DNA of 64,000 nucleotides, from contig NZ_MPKW01000023.1 of the NCBI RefSeq assembly GCF_009729415.1, positions 328,181-392,180 on the forward strand. Reading direction: 5' to 3'. The translations under genes were made by a program, and so were the position numbers. Of this stretch, positions 42,535 to 50,808 are shown piece after piece (within the stretch, counting starts at the first letter, position 1; every line of letters begins with the position of its first letter). The stretch is from Mycolicibacterium sp. CBMA 234. Its GTDB lineage: Bacteria > Actinomycetota > Actinomycetes > Mycobacteriales > Mycobacteriaceae. Under the pieces are notes generated by a model. It did no database searches and was not told where the DNA came from. It saw only the letters and a program-made list of their open reading frames with translations.

Positions 42535-42536
42535 GC

Positions 42537-43115
42537 TTACTTCTCCTTCTTGGTGTGGGTGTAAAGGTCACGGATGCAAGCGATTTCAGCTCCGTGGTGG
42601 ATTACTTCACGATTGATGTGCAGGACCAGGGCGGCCATGGACAGGTCGCCGTACTGGCCTTCGGCCGGTCCGCACGGCTGGGCCAGTGCGGCGTCGTCCA
42701 GGCTTCGGACTCCGGCGATCCAGTCCGCATAGGCGGCATCGAGCTGGTCGAGCGCAGTGCGAGCGTCGCGGGCGTAGTGCCACGACTGGTAATCGGCCGG
42801 TGGGCCGCCGAAGTGCGAGTGGCTGCGCATGGCCAGCACGCCGACGATGACGTGCGCCAGCCGCCACGCGATGGTGGTGAAGGGTTCGGGTTGCGGTGGC
42901 GGATAGGCGAAGTCGACCGAGCCATCGGGGTGGACGGTCCAGCAGTCGGGTACTGGTTCCCAGAAGTATTCGTCGTCGGTCAGTCCTTCGAGTCGAGGGC
43001 GCAGCTGGTGTTGCCAGTGCCAGTCGAGTTGGTCGGCTAGTTGTTCGGGCACCTGGAAAGCCTGACATTCAATTAGGACTGTTTCTGTCCTATGAATCCG
43101 GCAGAGTGTTGTCAT
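42537..43115 (-). CDS. DinB-like protein, second copy
   Basis: A 192-residue protein from the ATG at 43115; an alternative GTG at 43052 would keep the operator upstream and avoid overlapping the divergent start. WRLAHVIVGVLAMRSHSHFG and MAALVLHINREVIHHGAEIACIRDLY supply the His residues of a DinB-type metal site. It heads a two-gene DinB operon divergent from a WYL regulator, an arrangement common in actinobacteria. Confidence 0.8.
   Translation of the reverse strand: MTTLCRIHRTETVLIECQAFQVPEQLADQLDWHWQHQLRPRLEGLTDDEYFWEPVPDCWTVHPDGSVDFAYPPPQPEPFTTIAWRLAHVIVGVLAMRSHSHFGGPPADYQSWHYARDARTALDQLDAAYADWIAGVRSLDDAALAQPCGPAEGQYGDLSMAALVLHINREVIHHGAEIACIRDLYTHTKKEK
43074..43092. promoter_or_regulatory. 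Palindromic operator for the WYL regulator
   Basis: TAGGACTGTTTCTGTCCTA is a 19-base palindrome with one mismatched pair (TAGGAC-n-G-TTT-C-n-GTCCTA) in the divergent promoter region. AGGACA/TGTCCT palindromes are typical next to YafY-type regulators. Confidence 0.7.
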
Positions 43116-44073
43116 GTCAGAAACGACGAGCCGGGTGCTGCAACTGCTGGGGTTGTTGCAGTCGCGCCGGGTGTGGACGGGGCAGGAACTTGCCGAGCGT
43201 CTCGGCGTCACCGGTCGCAGCGTCCGCCGCGACGTCGAACGGTTGCGTGACCTCGGCTATCCGGTACACGCCAGCAAGGGCCGCGACGGTGGCTACCAGT
43301 TGGGGGCCGGCGCCGCGCTGCCTCCGCTGCTGCTCGACCCCGAGGAAGCGGTGGCAATGGCCGTCTGTCTGCGGCTGGCGGCCGGTGGCAGCGTCGCCGG
43401 GGTTGGCGAGTCGGCGCTGCGGGCGCTATCGAAACTCGACCAGGTGATGCCGTCGCGGCTGCGGTCGCAGGTGTCGGCCGTGCACGACGCGACGGTGACG
43501 CTGACCGGGGACAACACCGCCGAATCGGTGTCGCCCGATGATCTGATGACGCTGGCCCGCGCCTGCCGCGACCACGAGCACATCCGGCTCGGCTACACCG
43601 ACATCCGGGGCAACAGCACCGAACGCCGGTTGGAGCCCTATCAGCTCGTGACCACCGGGCGCCGGTGGTACCTGTTGGCCTACGACCGTGATCGCGACGA
43701 CTGGCGGACACTGCGGCTGGACCGGATGGCCGACGTCCGGGCCGCAGGAACGACGTTCGCCCGGCGCCCGGCGCCCGACGCGGCCACGTACGTGCGGCGG
43801 GCCATCACGTCGTCGCCGTATCGGTATGTCGCCCGGGTGCGGTTCCACGCGTCGGAACAGCAACTGGCGCAGGTGTTTTCTGTTGCCTCGGCGCAGATTG
43901 AACCGGATGGGCCGGACCGTTGCATCGTCACCGCCGGGGGCGACGACCCCGAGCGCATCGTCCTTCATCTCGCGATGCCCGGGTTTCGGTTCGAGGTGCT
44001 CGAGCCGCCGGAGGTGGTTGCTGCGGCCGGTGCTGTCGCGGACCGACTGCGTGCCGCAATGCCGCCCGACTGA
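43114..44073 (+). CDS. YafY-type WYL-domain transcriptional regulator
   Basis: 319 residues. An N-terminal winged helix (TSRVLQLLGLLQSRRVWTGQELAERLGVTGRSVRRDVERLRDLGYPV) is followed by a WYL domain (EPYQLVTTGRRWYLLAYDRDRDDWRTLRLDRM) and a WCX-type C-terminus. WYL regulators sense ligands or nucleic acids, often during DNA damage or stress. The start overlaps the divergent ATG at 43115 by 2 bases. Confidence 0.92.
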   Translation: MSETTSRVLQLLGLLQSRRVWTGQELAERLGVTGRSVRRDVERLRDLGYPVHASKGRDGGYQLGAGAALPPLLLDPEEAVAMAVCLRLAAGGSVAGVGESALRALSKLDQVMPSRLRSQVSAVHDATVTLTGDNTAESVSPDDLMTLARACRDHEHIRLGYTDIRGNSTERRLEPYQLVTTGRRWYLLAYDRDRDDWRTLRLDRMADVRAAGTTFARRPAPDAATYVRRAITSSPYRYVARVRFHASEQQLAQVFSVASAQIEPDGPDRCIVTAGGDDPERIVLHLAMPGFRFEVLEPPEVVAAAGAVADRLRAAMPPD

Positions 44074-44087
44074 GGTCGGTTGCGACG

Positions 44088-44093
44088 TATGGT
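44088..44093 (+). promoter_or_regulatory. -10 element (TATGGT) for the mannosidase operon
   Basis: TATGGT ends 6 bases before GTG 44100, consistent with a leaderless start and supporting that GTG as the first codon. Confidence 0.45.
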
Positions 44094-44099
44094 GCAGGA

Positions 44100-47000
44100 G
44101 TGTCGACGGGACGACTCCTGCAGGTGACGGCTGTGGTTTCCACTGAGTTGTTCGTCGGGTCGGTCGACGAACCGCTGCAGATCGTCCGGGTGGACTACAC
44201 CGGGTGCACTGAACCAACGCGAGTCCGGGTCGCCGGTGCGGGACTGGCCGGCGAGGCAGTGGCCGAGCCGGGGGAGGGCCCCGTGGAAATCCCGGTGGTC
44301 GTCACGGACCCGGTGGTGAGACAGACCCGGTCCGCGCAGGTCGAGATCGGCGGCGCAGAAATCCCGTTCGAGTTCGTCGTCGCCGAGCCCGGCTGGACCA
44401 TGTACATGATCAGCCACTTCCACTACGACCCGGTGTGGTGGAACACCCAGGCCGCGTACACCAGCGTCTGGACCGAGGACCCGCCCGGACGGTGCCGGCA
44501 GACCAACGGCTTCGACCTGGTCACCGCCCATCTCGAAATGGCAAGGCGTGAACCCGAATACAAGTTCGTGCTGGCCGAGGTCGACTACCTCAAACCGTAC
44601 TGGGACACCCACCCCGAACAGCGTGTTCAGCTGCGCGCGCTCCTCGCCGAGGACCGCATCGAAATCATGGGCGGCACCTACAACGAGCCGAACACCAACC
44701 TGACCAGCCCGGAGACGGCGATCCGGAACTTCGTGCACGGCATCGGTTTTCAGCGTGACGTCATGGGCGCCGACCCGGCGACTGCCTGGCAGCTGGACGT
44801 GTTCGGTCACGATCCGCAGTTCCCGGGCATGGCTGCCGACGCCGGACTGACCTCCAGCTCCTGGGCCCGCGGCCCCCATCATCAGTGGGGCCCGATGCAC
44901 CGCGACGGCGACCCGGAACGTATGCAGTTTGCCAGCGAGTTCGACTGGATCGCACCGTCCGGCCGTGGACTGCTGACCCACTACATGCCGGCGCACTACG
45001 CCGCCGGCTGGTGGATGGATTCGTCGGCGTCGCTGCAGGAGGCCCAGGAAGCGACGTTCGCCACGTTCCTCAAATTGAAAAAGGTTGCGCTGACCCGGAA
45101 TGTGCTGCTGCCGGTGGGGACCGACTACACCCCGCCGAACAAGTGGGTCACCGAGATTCACCGCGACTGGGCCAAGCGCTATGTCTGGCCACGGTTTGTG
45201 TGTGCGCTGCCGCGGGAGTTCTTCGCCGCGGTCCGCGCCGAACTCGCCGATCGCGGTGCGACGGCGTCGCCGCAGACGCGGGACATGAATCCGATCTACA
45301 CGGGCAAGGACGTGTCGTACATCGACACCAAACAGGCCAACCGGGCGGCCGAGAACGTGGTACTGGAGGCCGAACGGTTCGCGGTGTTCGCCGGATTGCT
45401 CACCGGCGCAACCTATCCGCACGCGGCCCTGGCGAAGGGCTGGGTGCAGCTCGCCTACGGCGCCCACCATGACGGCATCACCGGGTCGGAATCCGATCAG
45501 GTATACCTTGACCTGCTCACCGGCTGGCGAGACGCCTGGGAACTCGGCCGCAGCGCTCGCGACAACGCGGTCGCGTTGCTGTCCCGTGCTGTCGACGGTG
45601 AGGTCGTGGTGTGGAACCCGTTGGCGCGCAATCGCACTGACATCGTGACCGTCCACCTGAATGAACCGTTGGCAGGGTCTGTCTTCGACGCGGACGGCTC
45701 CTCGGTACCGGTCCTGATCGAGGACGACGGACACACCGTCACCTGGCTGGCGCGCGACGTGCCATCGCTGGGGTGGCGGGGATACCGCATCGATGGTGGC
45801 GCGGAGCGATCGGTGTGGGAACCGTTGCCCGGCAACACCATCGGCAACGATCACTACACCTGCACCGTCGATCCGAACCGGGGTGGCGCCGTGGCGTCGC
45901 TGATGCGCGACGGTGTCGAGTTGATCGGCGTGGGCCAGGTGGGCAACGAGATCGCCGTCTATGACGAATACCCCGCGCATCCCACCGAACATGAAGGACC
46001 TTGGCACCTGCTGCCCACGGGGCCGGTGGTGGGTTCGTCGGAACGACCGGCCGACAGCGTGCGGGCGTACCGCTGCGCCCTGGGGGAGCGGCTGGTGGTC
46101 ACCGGTCGTATCGGCGACACACTGCAGTACACCCAGACCATCACGCTGTGGCACGGCGTAGACCGCGTCGACTGCCGCACCGTCGTCGAGGAGTTCACCG
46201 GCGCTGACAAACTGTTGCGGCTGCGCTGGCCATGCCCCGTACCGGGCGCGATGCCGGTCAGTGAGGTCGGGGACGCCGTGATCGGCCGAGGCTTCGGGCT
46301 TCTGCATCAACGGGATTCGCACGACGCCGTCGATACCGCCGACCATCCGTACACCTTGGACAACCCGGCATACGGATGGTTCGGATTGTCCTCAGCCGTG
46401 CAGGTACGGGTGCGTGATGCACACGGGGACGGCGTGCGGGCGATATCGGTGGCCGAGGTGGTTGCATCAGCCGTGGCGAACCCTCGTGCTGACGCGGCGG
46501 CGCCGATCCGCGAGTTGATGGTTGCGCTGGTTCGCGCTGGGGTGACGGCCACCTGCAGCCAGGCCGACAAGCCCCGCTATGGCGACCTCTCCGTCGACTC
46601 CAATCTGCCCGACGCCCGCATCGCCCTCGGCGGTCCCGACGAGAACCCTTTCACCGCAGCGGTATTGGCCGCAGCCGACCCGTGTTATGGCGCAGAGCTG
46701 CAGCGCCGACTGGCGACCGGAAGCGCGCGGCTCTGGGTACCGGCCGACGCCGACCTGGTGCAGCGCTGGATTCCCGGTGCCGATCTGCGGGGTGTGCGGG
46801 CGCTACCGGTGCTGATCGTCGCCGGCCCCGATGCCACCGGAGCCCTGATCGATGACCTTGCCGACGCCGTGATCACCGTCGAGCAGGACGCCGCGGCCGG
46901 CATCGGGCCGTTCGATACCCGCACCGTGGCCGTATTGAACCGTGGCGTACCGGGTTTCGCCGTCGAACCGGATGGGGTCCTGCACACCTCTTTGATGCGG

Positions 47001-48311
47001 TCGTGTACCGGATGGCCGTCGGGCACCTGGATCGACCCGCCCCGCCGGACCGCGCCGGACGGCTCGAACTTTCAGCTCCAGCACTGGACCCACACCTTCG
47101 ACTACGCGATCGCGGCCGGCGCAGGAGACTGGCGCGCAGCGGGCATCTCGGGGCGCAGCGCCGAGTTCTCCCACCCGCTGCTCGGCGTGTACACCGACCA
47201 TCCGGCAGTGGTCGGTGGATTGCCGTGCGCTGGTTCACTATTGGGAGTCGAACCCGAGTCAGAGGTGGCGCTGGCTGCTCTGAAAGCCACCGGCAACCCG
47301 ATCGCCGCCGGCAGCAGCGCCATGGTGGATCCGCGGGAGGGCATCACCCTGCGCTTGGTGCAGACGTCCGGGAGCCCCACCGAGGTGCGGGTGACTTCGG
47401 GGCTGCGGCACCTTGAGAAGACCGAACGGCTGGACCTCCTCGAACAACCACTGACGACGGACGCCGATGCGCTGCGGTTGCACGGATTCGAGATCGCCAC
47501 CCTGCGAGCGCGACTCGACCTGCCCCACGTGCTCAACGGTGACCACGTCACGTTGGCACCGGATGCCGAAGTCGCCCAACCGGTTTACGCGCGGTACTGG
47601 CTGCACAACCGCGGCCCGGCGCCGCTGGGCGGGTTGCCGGCAGTGGCGCACGTGCATCCCACCGAAGCGACCGGCGAACCGGGTACGCCTGTGCGGCTTC
47701 GGGTCACTGCCGCCAGTGACTGCACTGACACCACCCTCCACGGCCGGGTACGGGTGCAGTGCCCGGACGGCTGGTCGGACACCTCCGATGAGCTGCCGTT
47801 CGTGTTGCCTCCCGGCGGCTACCTGGAAACCGAGGTGCAGCTGGAACTTCCGGCCGACGTCGCCCCCGGCCGATATCCGATCCGGGTCGAACTTGCCGTC
47901 ACCGGTGGCGCCAAGCGCCGGCAGATTCCGGGCGCCTGGCGGCAGACGGTCGAGGACGTCTGCATCGTCACAGTCGGTGAGCCTGCTGGCGCTGAACTAC
48001 TCACGTTGGTCGCCGAACCAGAAGCCGTCGACGTCGTCGCCGGTGAGCGCGCATTCCTGAGCGTCACCGTCGGCACCGACGCTCGCGCATCTCTCAGTCT
48101 CGAAGCACACTTGATCAGCCCGTGGGGCACGTGGGAGTGGTTGGGGCCCAGCGTGGTTGGGGCCGACATCCCCGCCGGTGGCACCGTCGCGTTGGACTTC
48201 GACGTGGCCCCGCCGCGGTGGGTCAACCCGGGGCAGTGGTGGGCCCTGATCCGGGTCGCGGCAGCCGGCCGGGTGCTCTACACCCCGGCGGTATCGGTGC
48301 GGGTCCGATGA
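44100..48311 (+). CDS. Alpha-mannosidase, glycoside hydrolase family 38
   Basis: A 1403-residue protein, longer than typical GH38 (about 1000). The catalytic domain begins near residue 100 with ISHFHYDPVWWNTQ (zinc ligands His and Asp). It continues with the nucleophile region WQLDVFGHDPQFPGMAADAGLTSSSWARG and the AYGAHHDGITGSESD motif. The C-terminal ~700 residues are beta-sandwich domains, with NEW3/CARDB-like modules in the last ~250 (ADVAPGRYPIRVELAV). No signal peptide is seen, so it probably acts on cytosolic mannosides, perhaps recycled from LAM, PIM or host glycans. It corresponds to Rv0648. Its stop overlaps the next gene as ATGA. Confidence 0.93.
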   Translation: MSTGRLLQVTAVVSTELFVGSVDEPLQIVRVDYTGCTEPTRVRVAGAGLAGEAVAEPGEGPVEIPVVVTDPVVRQTRSAQVEIGGAEIPFEFVVAEPGWTMYMISHFHYDPVWWNTQAAYTSVWTEDPPGRCRQTNGFDLVTAHLEMARREPEYKFVLAEVDYLKPYWDTHPEQRVQLRALLAEDRIEIMGGTYNEPNTNLTSPETAIRNFVHGIGFQRDVMGADPATAWQLDVFGHDPQFPGMAADAGLTSSSWARGPHHQWGPMHRDGDPERMQFASEFDWIAPSGRGLLTHYMPAHYAAGWWMDSSASLQEAQEATFATFLKLKKVALTRNVLLPVGTDYTPPNKWVTEIHRDWAKRYVWPRFVCALPREFFAAVRAELADRGATASPQTRDMNPIYTGKDVSYIDTKQANRAAENVVLEAERFAVFAGLLTGATYPHAALAKGWVQLAYGAHHDGITGSESDQVYLDLLTGWRDAWELGRSARDNAVALLSRAVDGEVVVWNPLARNRTDIVTVHLNEPLAGSVFDADGSSVPVLIEDDGHTVTWLARDVPSLGWRGYRIDGGAERSVWEPLPGNTIGNDHYTCTVDPNRGGAVASLMRDGVELIGVGQVGNEIAVYDEYPAHPTEHEGPWHLLPTGPVVGSSERPADSVRAYRCALGERLVVTGRIGDTLQYTQTITLWHGVDRVDCRTVVEEFTGADKLLRLRWPCPVPGAMPVSEVGDAVIGRGFGLLHQRDSHDAVDTADHPYTLDNPAYGWFGLSSAVQVRVRDAHGDGVRAISVAEVVASAVANPRADAAAPIRELMVALVRAGVTATCSQADKPRYGDLSVDSNLPDARIALGGPDENPFTAAVLAAADPCYGAELQRRLATGSARLWVPADADLVQRWIPGADLRGVRALPVLIVAGPDATGALIDDLADAVITVEQDAAAGIGPFDTRTVAVLNRGVPGFAVEPDGVLHTSLMRSCTGWPSGTWIDPPRRTAPDGSNFQLQHWTHTFDYAIAAGAGDWRAAGISGRSAEFSHPLLGVYTDHPAVVGGLPCAGSLLGVEPESEVALAALKATGNPIAAGSSAMVDPREGITLRLVQTSGSPTEVRVTSGLRHLEKTERLDLLEQPLTTDADALRLHGFEIATLRARLDLPHVLNGDHVTLAPDAEVAQPVYARYWLHNRGPAPLGGLPAVAHVHPTEATGEPGTPVRLRVTAASDCTDTTLHGRVRVQCPDGWSDTSDELPFVLPPGGYLETEVQLELPADVAPGRYPIRVELAVTGGAKRRQIPGAWRQTVEDVCIVTVGEPAGAELLTLVAEPEAVDVVAGERAFLSVTVGTDARASLSLEAHLISPWGTWEWLGPSVVGADIPAGGTVALDFDVAPPRWVNPGQWWALIRVAAAGRVLYTPAVSVRVR

Positions 48312-48919
48312 GTCATATCGCTACCGTCGCCGGCAGGCAGGTCCCCATCACTGCGCTCAACGACCGCGAATCACGGTTGCGGGCAAGCGCATTGGCCCCG
48401 TCGCTGCCGGTGCCCGGGACCAGCGAGGGCCGGCAGCTGCGGCGCTGGCTGGCCCAACTCGTGGTCACCGACGAGGTGGTGCGGGTGGCGGCTGGTGCGC
48501 TCGGAGTCACCGAGCAGCACGCGCCCACCGAAGGCGAGCTGCTGCCGGACGCGGCCGCCCGCATGGAGCTCGGCAGTATCGCCGCGGCGGCCCTCGAACA
48601 ACCGTTGGCCCGCGCGGTATTCGTCCGCGTAACGACGGACGTGCGCGTCTCCGGCGACGAGATCACCGGCTACCACGCACGCAATCCGATGCGCTTCGCC
48701 CCGCCCGTCCCCGGGCCCGATGGCTGGTGCACGGCGCCGGCCGTGGCGCCGTCGCTGGACGAGGTACGGTCGCAGATCACCGCACACCTGCTGGGGTCAG
48801 CGCGCCGGCGGGCGTTCCGGCACTGGCTCGACGTCCGTCGGGCCGAGTCGGTGCACCTGATGCCGGGGTATGAACACCCCGGTGATCCGCGCCAACCCGA
48901 CCACGTCCATCGGCATTGA
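48308..48919 (+). CDS. Hypothetical protein in the mannosidase operon
   Basis: 203 residues, start ATG overlapping the mannosidase stop. The N-terminal half (IATVAGRQVPITALNDRESRLRAS ... LRRWLAQLVVTDEVVRVAAGALGV) resembles the substrate-binding half of parvulin/SurA-type foldases. No PPIase catalytic domain is present. The C-terminus has RAFRHWLDVRRAESVHLMPGYEHPGDPRQPDHVHRH, His-rich and possibly metal-binding. Function unknown. The tight coupling between GH38 and ROK genes suggests a role in the same sugar pathway. Confidence 0.65.
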   Translation: MSHIATVAGRQVPITALNDRESRLRASALAPSLPVPGTSEGRQLRRWLAQLVVTDEVVRVAAGALGVTEQHAPTEGELLPDAAARMELGSIAAAALEQPLARAVFVRVTTDVRVSGDEITGYHARNPMRFAPPVPGPDGWCTAPAVAPSLDEVRSQITAHLLGSARRRAFRHWLDVRRAESVHLMPGYEHPGDPRQPDHVHRH

Positions 48920-48927
48920 GGACCGGA

Positions 48928-49848
48928 ATGTCTTTCCCTGCAACGGAACTCACGCTGACCCTCGACATCGGCGGCACCAAGATCGCCGCGGCGCTGGTCG
49001 ATGTAGAGGGCCGGCTCGTGCATCGCGGTCAGCTGCCGACGCCGCACGCCGACAGCGACCAGATCTGGGCAACGGTCGACACTCTGGTGGGCGCGGCCCT
49101 TTCCGCTGCTGAAGGGCGCCCGCTCCGCGGGGTCGGGATCGCGTCGGCCGGACCGATCGACGTGCCAGCGGGCACCATCAGCCCCCTCAACATCGTTGCC
49201 TGGCGCGAATTTCCGATCGTCGAACGGGTCACCGACCGCACCGGCCTGTCAGTCCGGCTGGCCGGGGACGTCGTGTGCCTGGCCATGGGTGAGCACTGGC
49301 GGGGCGCCGGTCAGGGCGCGCAGTTCCTGCTCGGCATGGTCGTCTCGACCGGCATCGGCGGCGGACTGGTGCTCGGTGGTGCGCCGTATCTCGGCCGCAC
49401 CGGCAACGCCGGCCACATCGGGCACGTCGTGGTGGAACCCGATGGCCCACGGTGTGCGTGCGGTGGGCAGGGCTGCGTGGAAGCGCTGGCGTCAGGTCCG
49501 CATCTGGTGCGGTGGGCCCGCGCGCACGGGTGGGACGCCCCGCCCGATGCTGACGCGAAGGCGCTGGCCGAGGCCGCCAGCCGCGGGGATTCGATTGCGA
49601 CACAGGCATTTACGTATGGTGCCAACGCGATCGCCGCCGCCATCGCGTCGACCGCGGCGGTGTGCGACCTGGACCTCGTCGTGATCGGCGGTGGCGTGGC
49701 CGGCGCGGGGGAGGTGCTGTTTGGTCCGCTGCGGACGGCGCTGACCCGCTATGCCGGGCTGGGCTTCCTGCGTGGCCTGCGCGTGGTGCCTGCCGCGCTC
49801 GGCGGCGACGCCGGCCTGGTCGGCGCGGCCGCCTTGTTCCGGTCCTGA
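48928..49848 (+). CDS. ROK-family sugar kinase
   Basis: 306 residues from the ATG at 48928 (GAGGACCGGA ribosome site), 8 bases after the previous stop. ATP-binding LTLDIGGTKIAAALVD (~9-24), substrate motif GNAGHIGHVVVEPDGPRCACGGQGCVEALASG with the zinc-type CxCGxxGCxE, and the VSTGIGGGLVLGG loop. Likely phosphorylates mannose, glucose or N-acetylmannosamine released by the mannosidase. Corresponds to Rv0650. Its last 100 bases overlap the antisense HxlR gene. Confidence 0.92.
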   Translation: MSFPATELTLTLDIGGTKIAAALVDVEGRLVHRGQLPTPHADSDQIWATVDTLVGAALSAAEGRPLRGVGIASAGPIDVPAGTISPLNIVAWREFPIVERVTDRTGLSVRLAGDVVCLAMGEHWRGAGQGAQFLLGMVVSTGIGGGLVLGGAPYLGRTGNAGHIGHVVVEPDGPRCACGGQGCVEALASGPHLVRWARAHGWDAPPDADAKALAEAASRGDSIATQAFTYGANAIAAAIASTAAVCDLDLVVIGGGVAGAGEVLFGPLRTALTRYAGLGFLRGLRVVPAALGGDAGLVGAAALFRS

Positions 49849-50177
49849 GCCTCCAGGCGCGCCATATGCGTGCGACCCCAGTCGCACAGCGCACCCAGTA
49901 CCGGTTCCAGCGTCTTGCCGTATTCGGAGATCGAGTAGTGCACGCACGGCGGCACCGTGCCCGCGTCGTGCCGGTCGATGATCCCGGCGGCGACGAGCTC
50001 GTGCAGGTGCCGGATGAGCATGCGCTCGGTGATGTCGGGGATGCTGCGCCGAAGTTCGGCGGTGCGCATCGGACCGTCGGCCAGCCGCCACAGGATGGTG
50101 CCCTTCCACCGGCCGTCGATGACGGACAGGGCCGCGTCGATCGGGCATTCGCCGATCTCTTTCTTGGACACCGCCAC
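49749..50177 (-). CDS. HxlR-family transcriptional regulator
   Basis: 142 residues from GTG 50177 (CAGGAGG ribosome site). The winged helix has the HxlR features CPIDAALSVIDGRWKGTILWRLADGPMRTAELRRSIPDITERMLIRHLHELVAAGIIDRHD and VHYSISEYGKTLEPVLGALCDWG. The conserved Cys at position 11 is in place and often senses redox or aldehyde stress. The C-terminal ~35 residues are basic, low-complexity and encoded antisense to the ROK gene. It probably controls the divergent DUF1772 gene. Confidence 0.88.
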   Translation of the reverse strand: MAVSKKEIGECPIDAALSVIDGRWKGTILWRLADGPMRTAELRRSIPDITERMLIRHLHELVAAGIIDRHDAGTVPPCVHYSISEYGKTLEPVLGALCDWGRTHMARLEAQDRNKAAAPTRPASPPSAAGTTRRPRRKPSPA

Positions 50178-50196
50178 GGCATACCTCCTGGCTAAC

Positions 50197-50218
50197 GTAC
50201 TGACTAATTTGTCAGTAC
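50197..50218. promoter_or_regulatory. HxlR operator palindrome
   Basis: GTACTGAC-TAATTT-GTCAGTAC, a perfect 8-6-8 inverted repeat between the HxlR and DUF1772 starts. It closely resembles the GTACTNAC...GT-type operators known for HxlR/HypR regulators. Confidence 0.8.
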
Positions 50219-50255
50219 CTTGTTATTTGTCAGCATAATCACCAGGCTTGACGGC

Positions 50256-50693
50256 ATGGAACAGATCGCTCAGATTCTCGCCGTGATCGTGCTCGGCACC
50301 CTGGTCGGAGTCGAGTTCGGGGTCGCCGCATTCACCAACCCGATCGTGGAGCGGCTGCCTGACGATGCGTATTGGCAAGCGCGTTCGACCGGAGGCCGGG
50401 TCCTCGGCGCCGTGATGCCGTTCTGGTACATCGGCTCGACCGTGCTGATGGTCGGTGTCGCGGTGCTCGGGCACGCGCCGGCGGCTATCGCGGCCGTCGT
50501 CCTGATGGGGTTGGTGATGGTCCTGACCCTGACGACGTTGGTGCCGATGAACAACCGGGTCGTGGCGTGGGCTGGAGGCGATCCGGACCAGGTGCCGCCA
50601 AGCCGCGGACTGGCTCACCGCTGGGACCGGCTGCACTGGCTGCGAGTGGCACTCATCTTCGTGGCGTTCGTTCTGATGGTGCTGCCAGCGTGA
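50256..50693 (+). CDS. DUF1772 (anthrone-oxygenase-like) membrane protein
   Basis: 145 residues from ATG 50256. Four hydrophobic helices: ILAVIVLGTLVGVEFGVAAFTNP, GAVMPFWYIGSTVLMVGVAVLG, AAIAAVVLMGLVMVLTLTTLVPMNN and LRVALIFVAFVLMVLP. The HRWDRLHWLR segment before the last helix is characteristic of DUF1772. Divergent from HxlR, a frequent pairing; probably an inducible membrane enzyme or stress protein. Confidence 0.82.
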   Translation: MEQIAQILAVIVLGTLVGVEFGVAAFTNPIVERLPDDAYWQARSTGGRVLGAVMPFWYIGSTVLMVGVAVLGHAPAAIAAVVLMGLVMVLTLTTLVPMNNRVVAWAGGDPDQVPPSRGLAHRWDRLHWLRVALIFVAFVLMVLPA

Positions 50694-50719
50694 GGCAACT
50701 ATTAAGGTAACTCACAGAT

Positions 50720-50738
50720 TTAGGTAAGTCTAAGCTAA
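50720..50738. promoter_or_regulatory. IdeR-type iron box
   Basis: The 19-base site matches the IdeR/DtxR consensus TTAGGTTAGGCTAACCTAA at 16 of 19 positions (mismatches at 7, 10 and 15). It lies 70 bases upstream of the formyltransferase start. IdeR-Fe2+ represses siderophore genes when iron is plentiful, so the downstream pair should be induced in iron starvation. Confidence 0.8.
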
Positions 50739-50808
50739 GTTGATCTTGGTAGCGGTGAGTGACCATCGCATCGATCACCAGCAGAAACAGACTTAGTGAG
50801 GTAGTGGC

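Noticed and set aside
43965..46346. A 793-codon minus-strand frame opposite the GH38 gene
   Set aside because: Low-complexity Arg/Val/His-rich translation, typical of an antisense shadow in high-GC DNA; GH38 motifs are intact on the plus strand.
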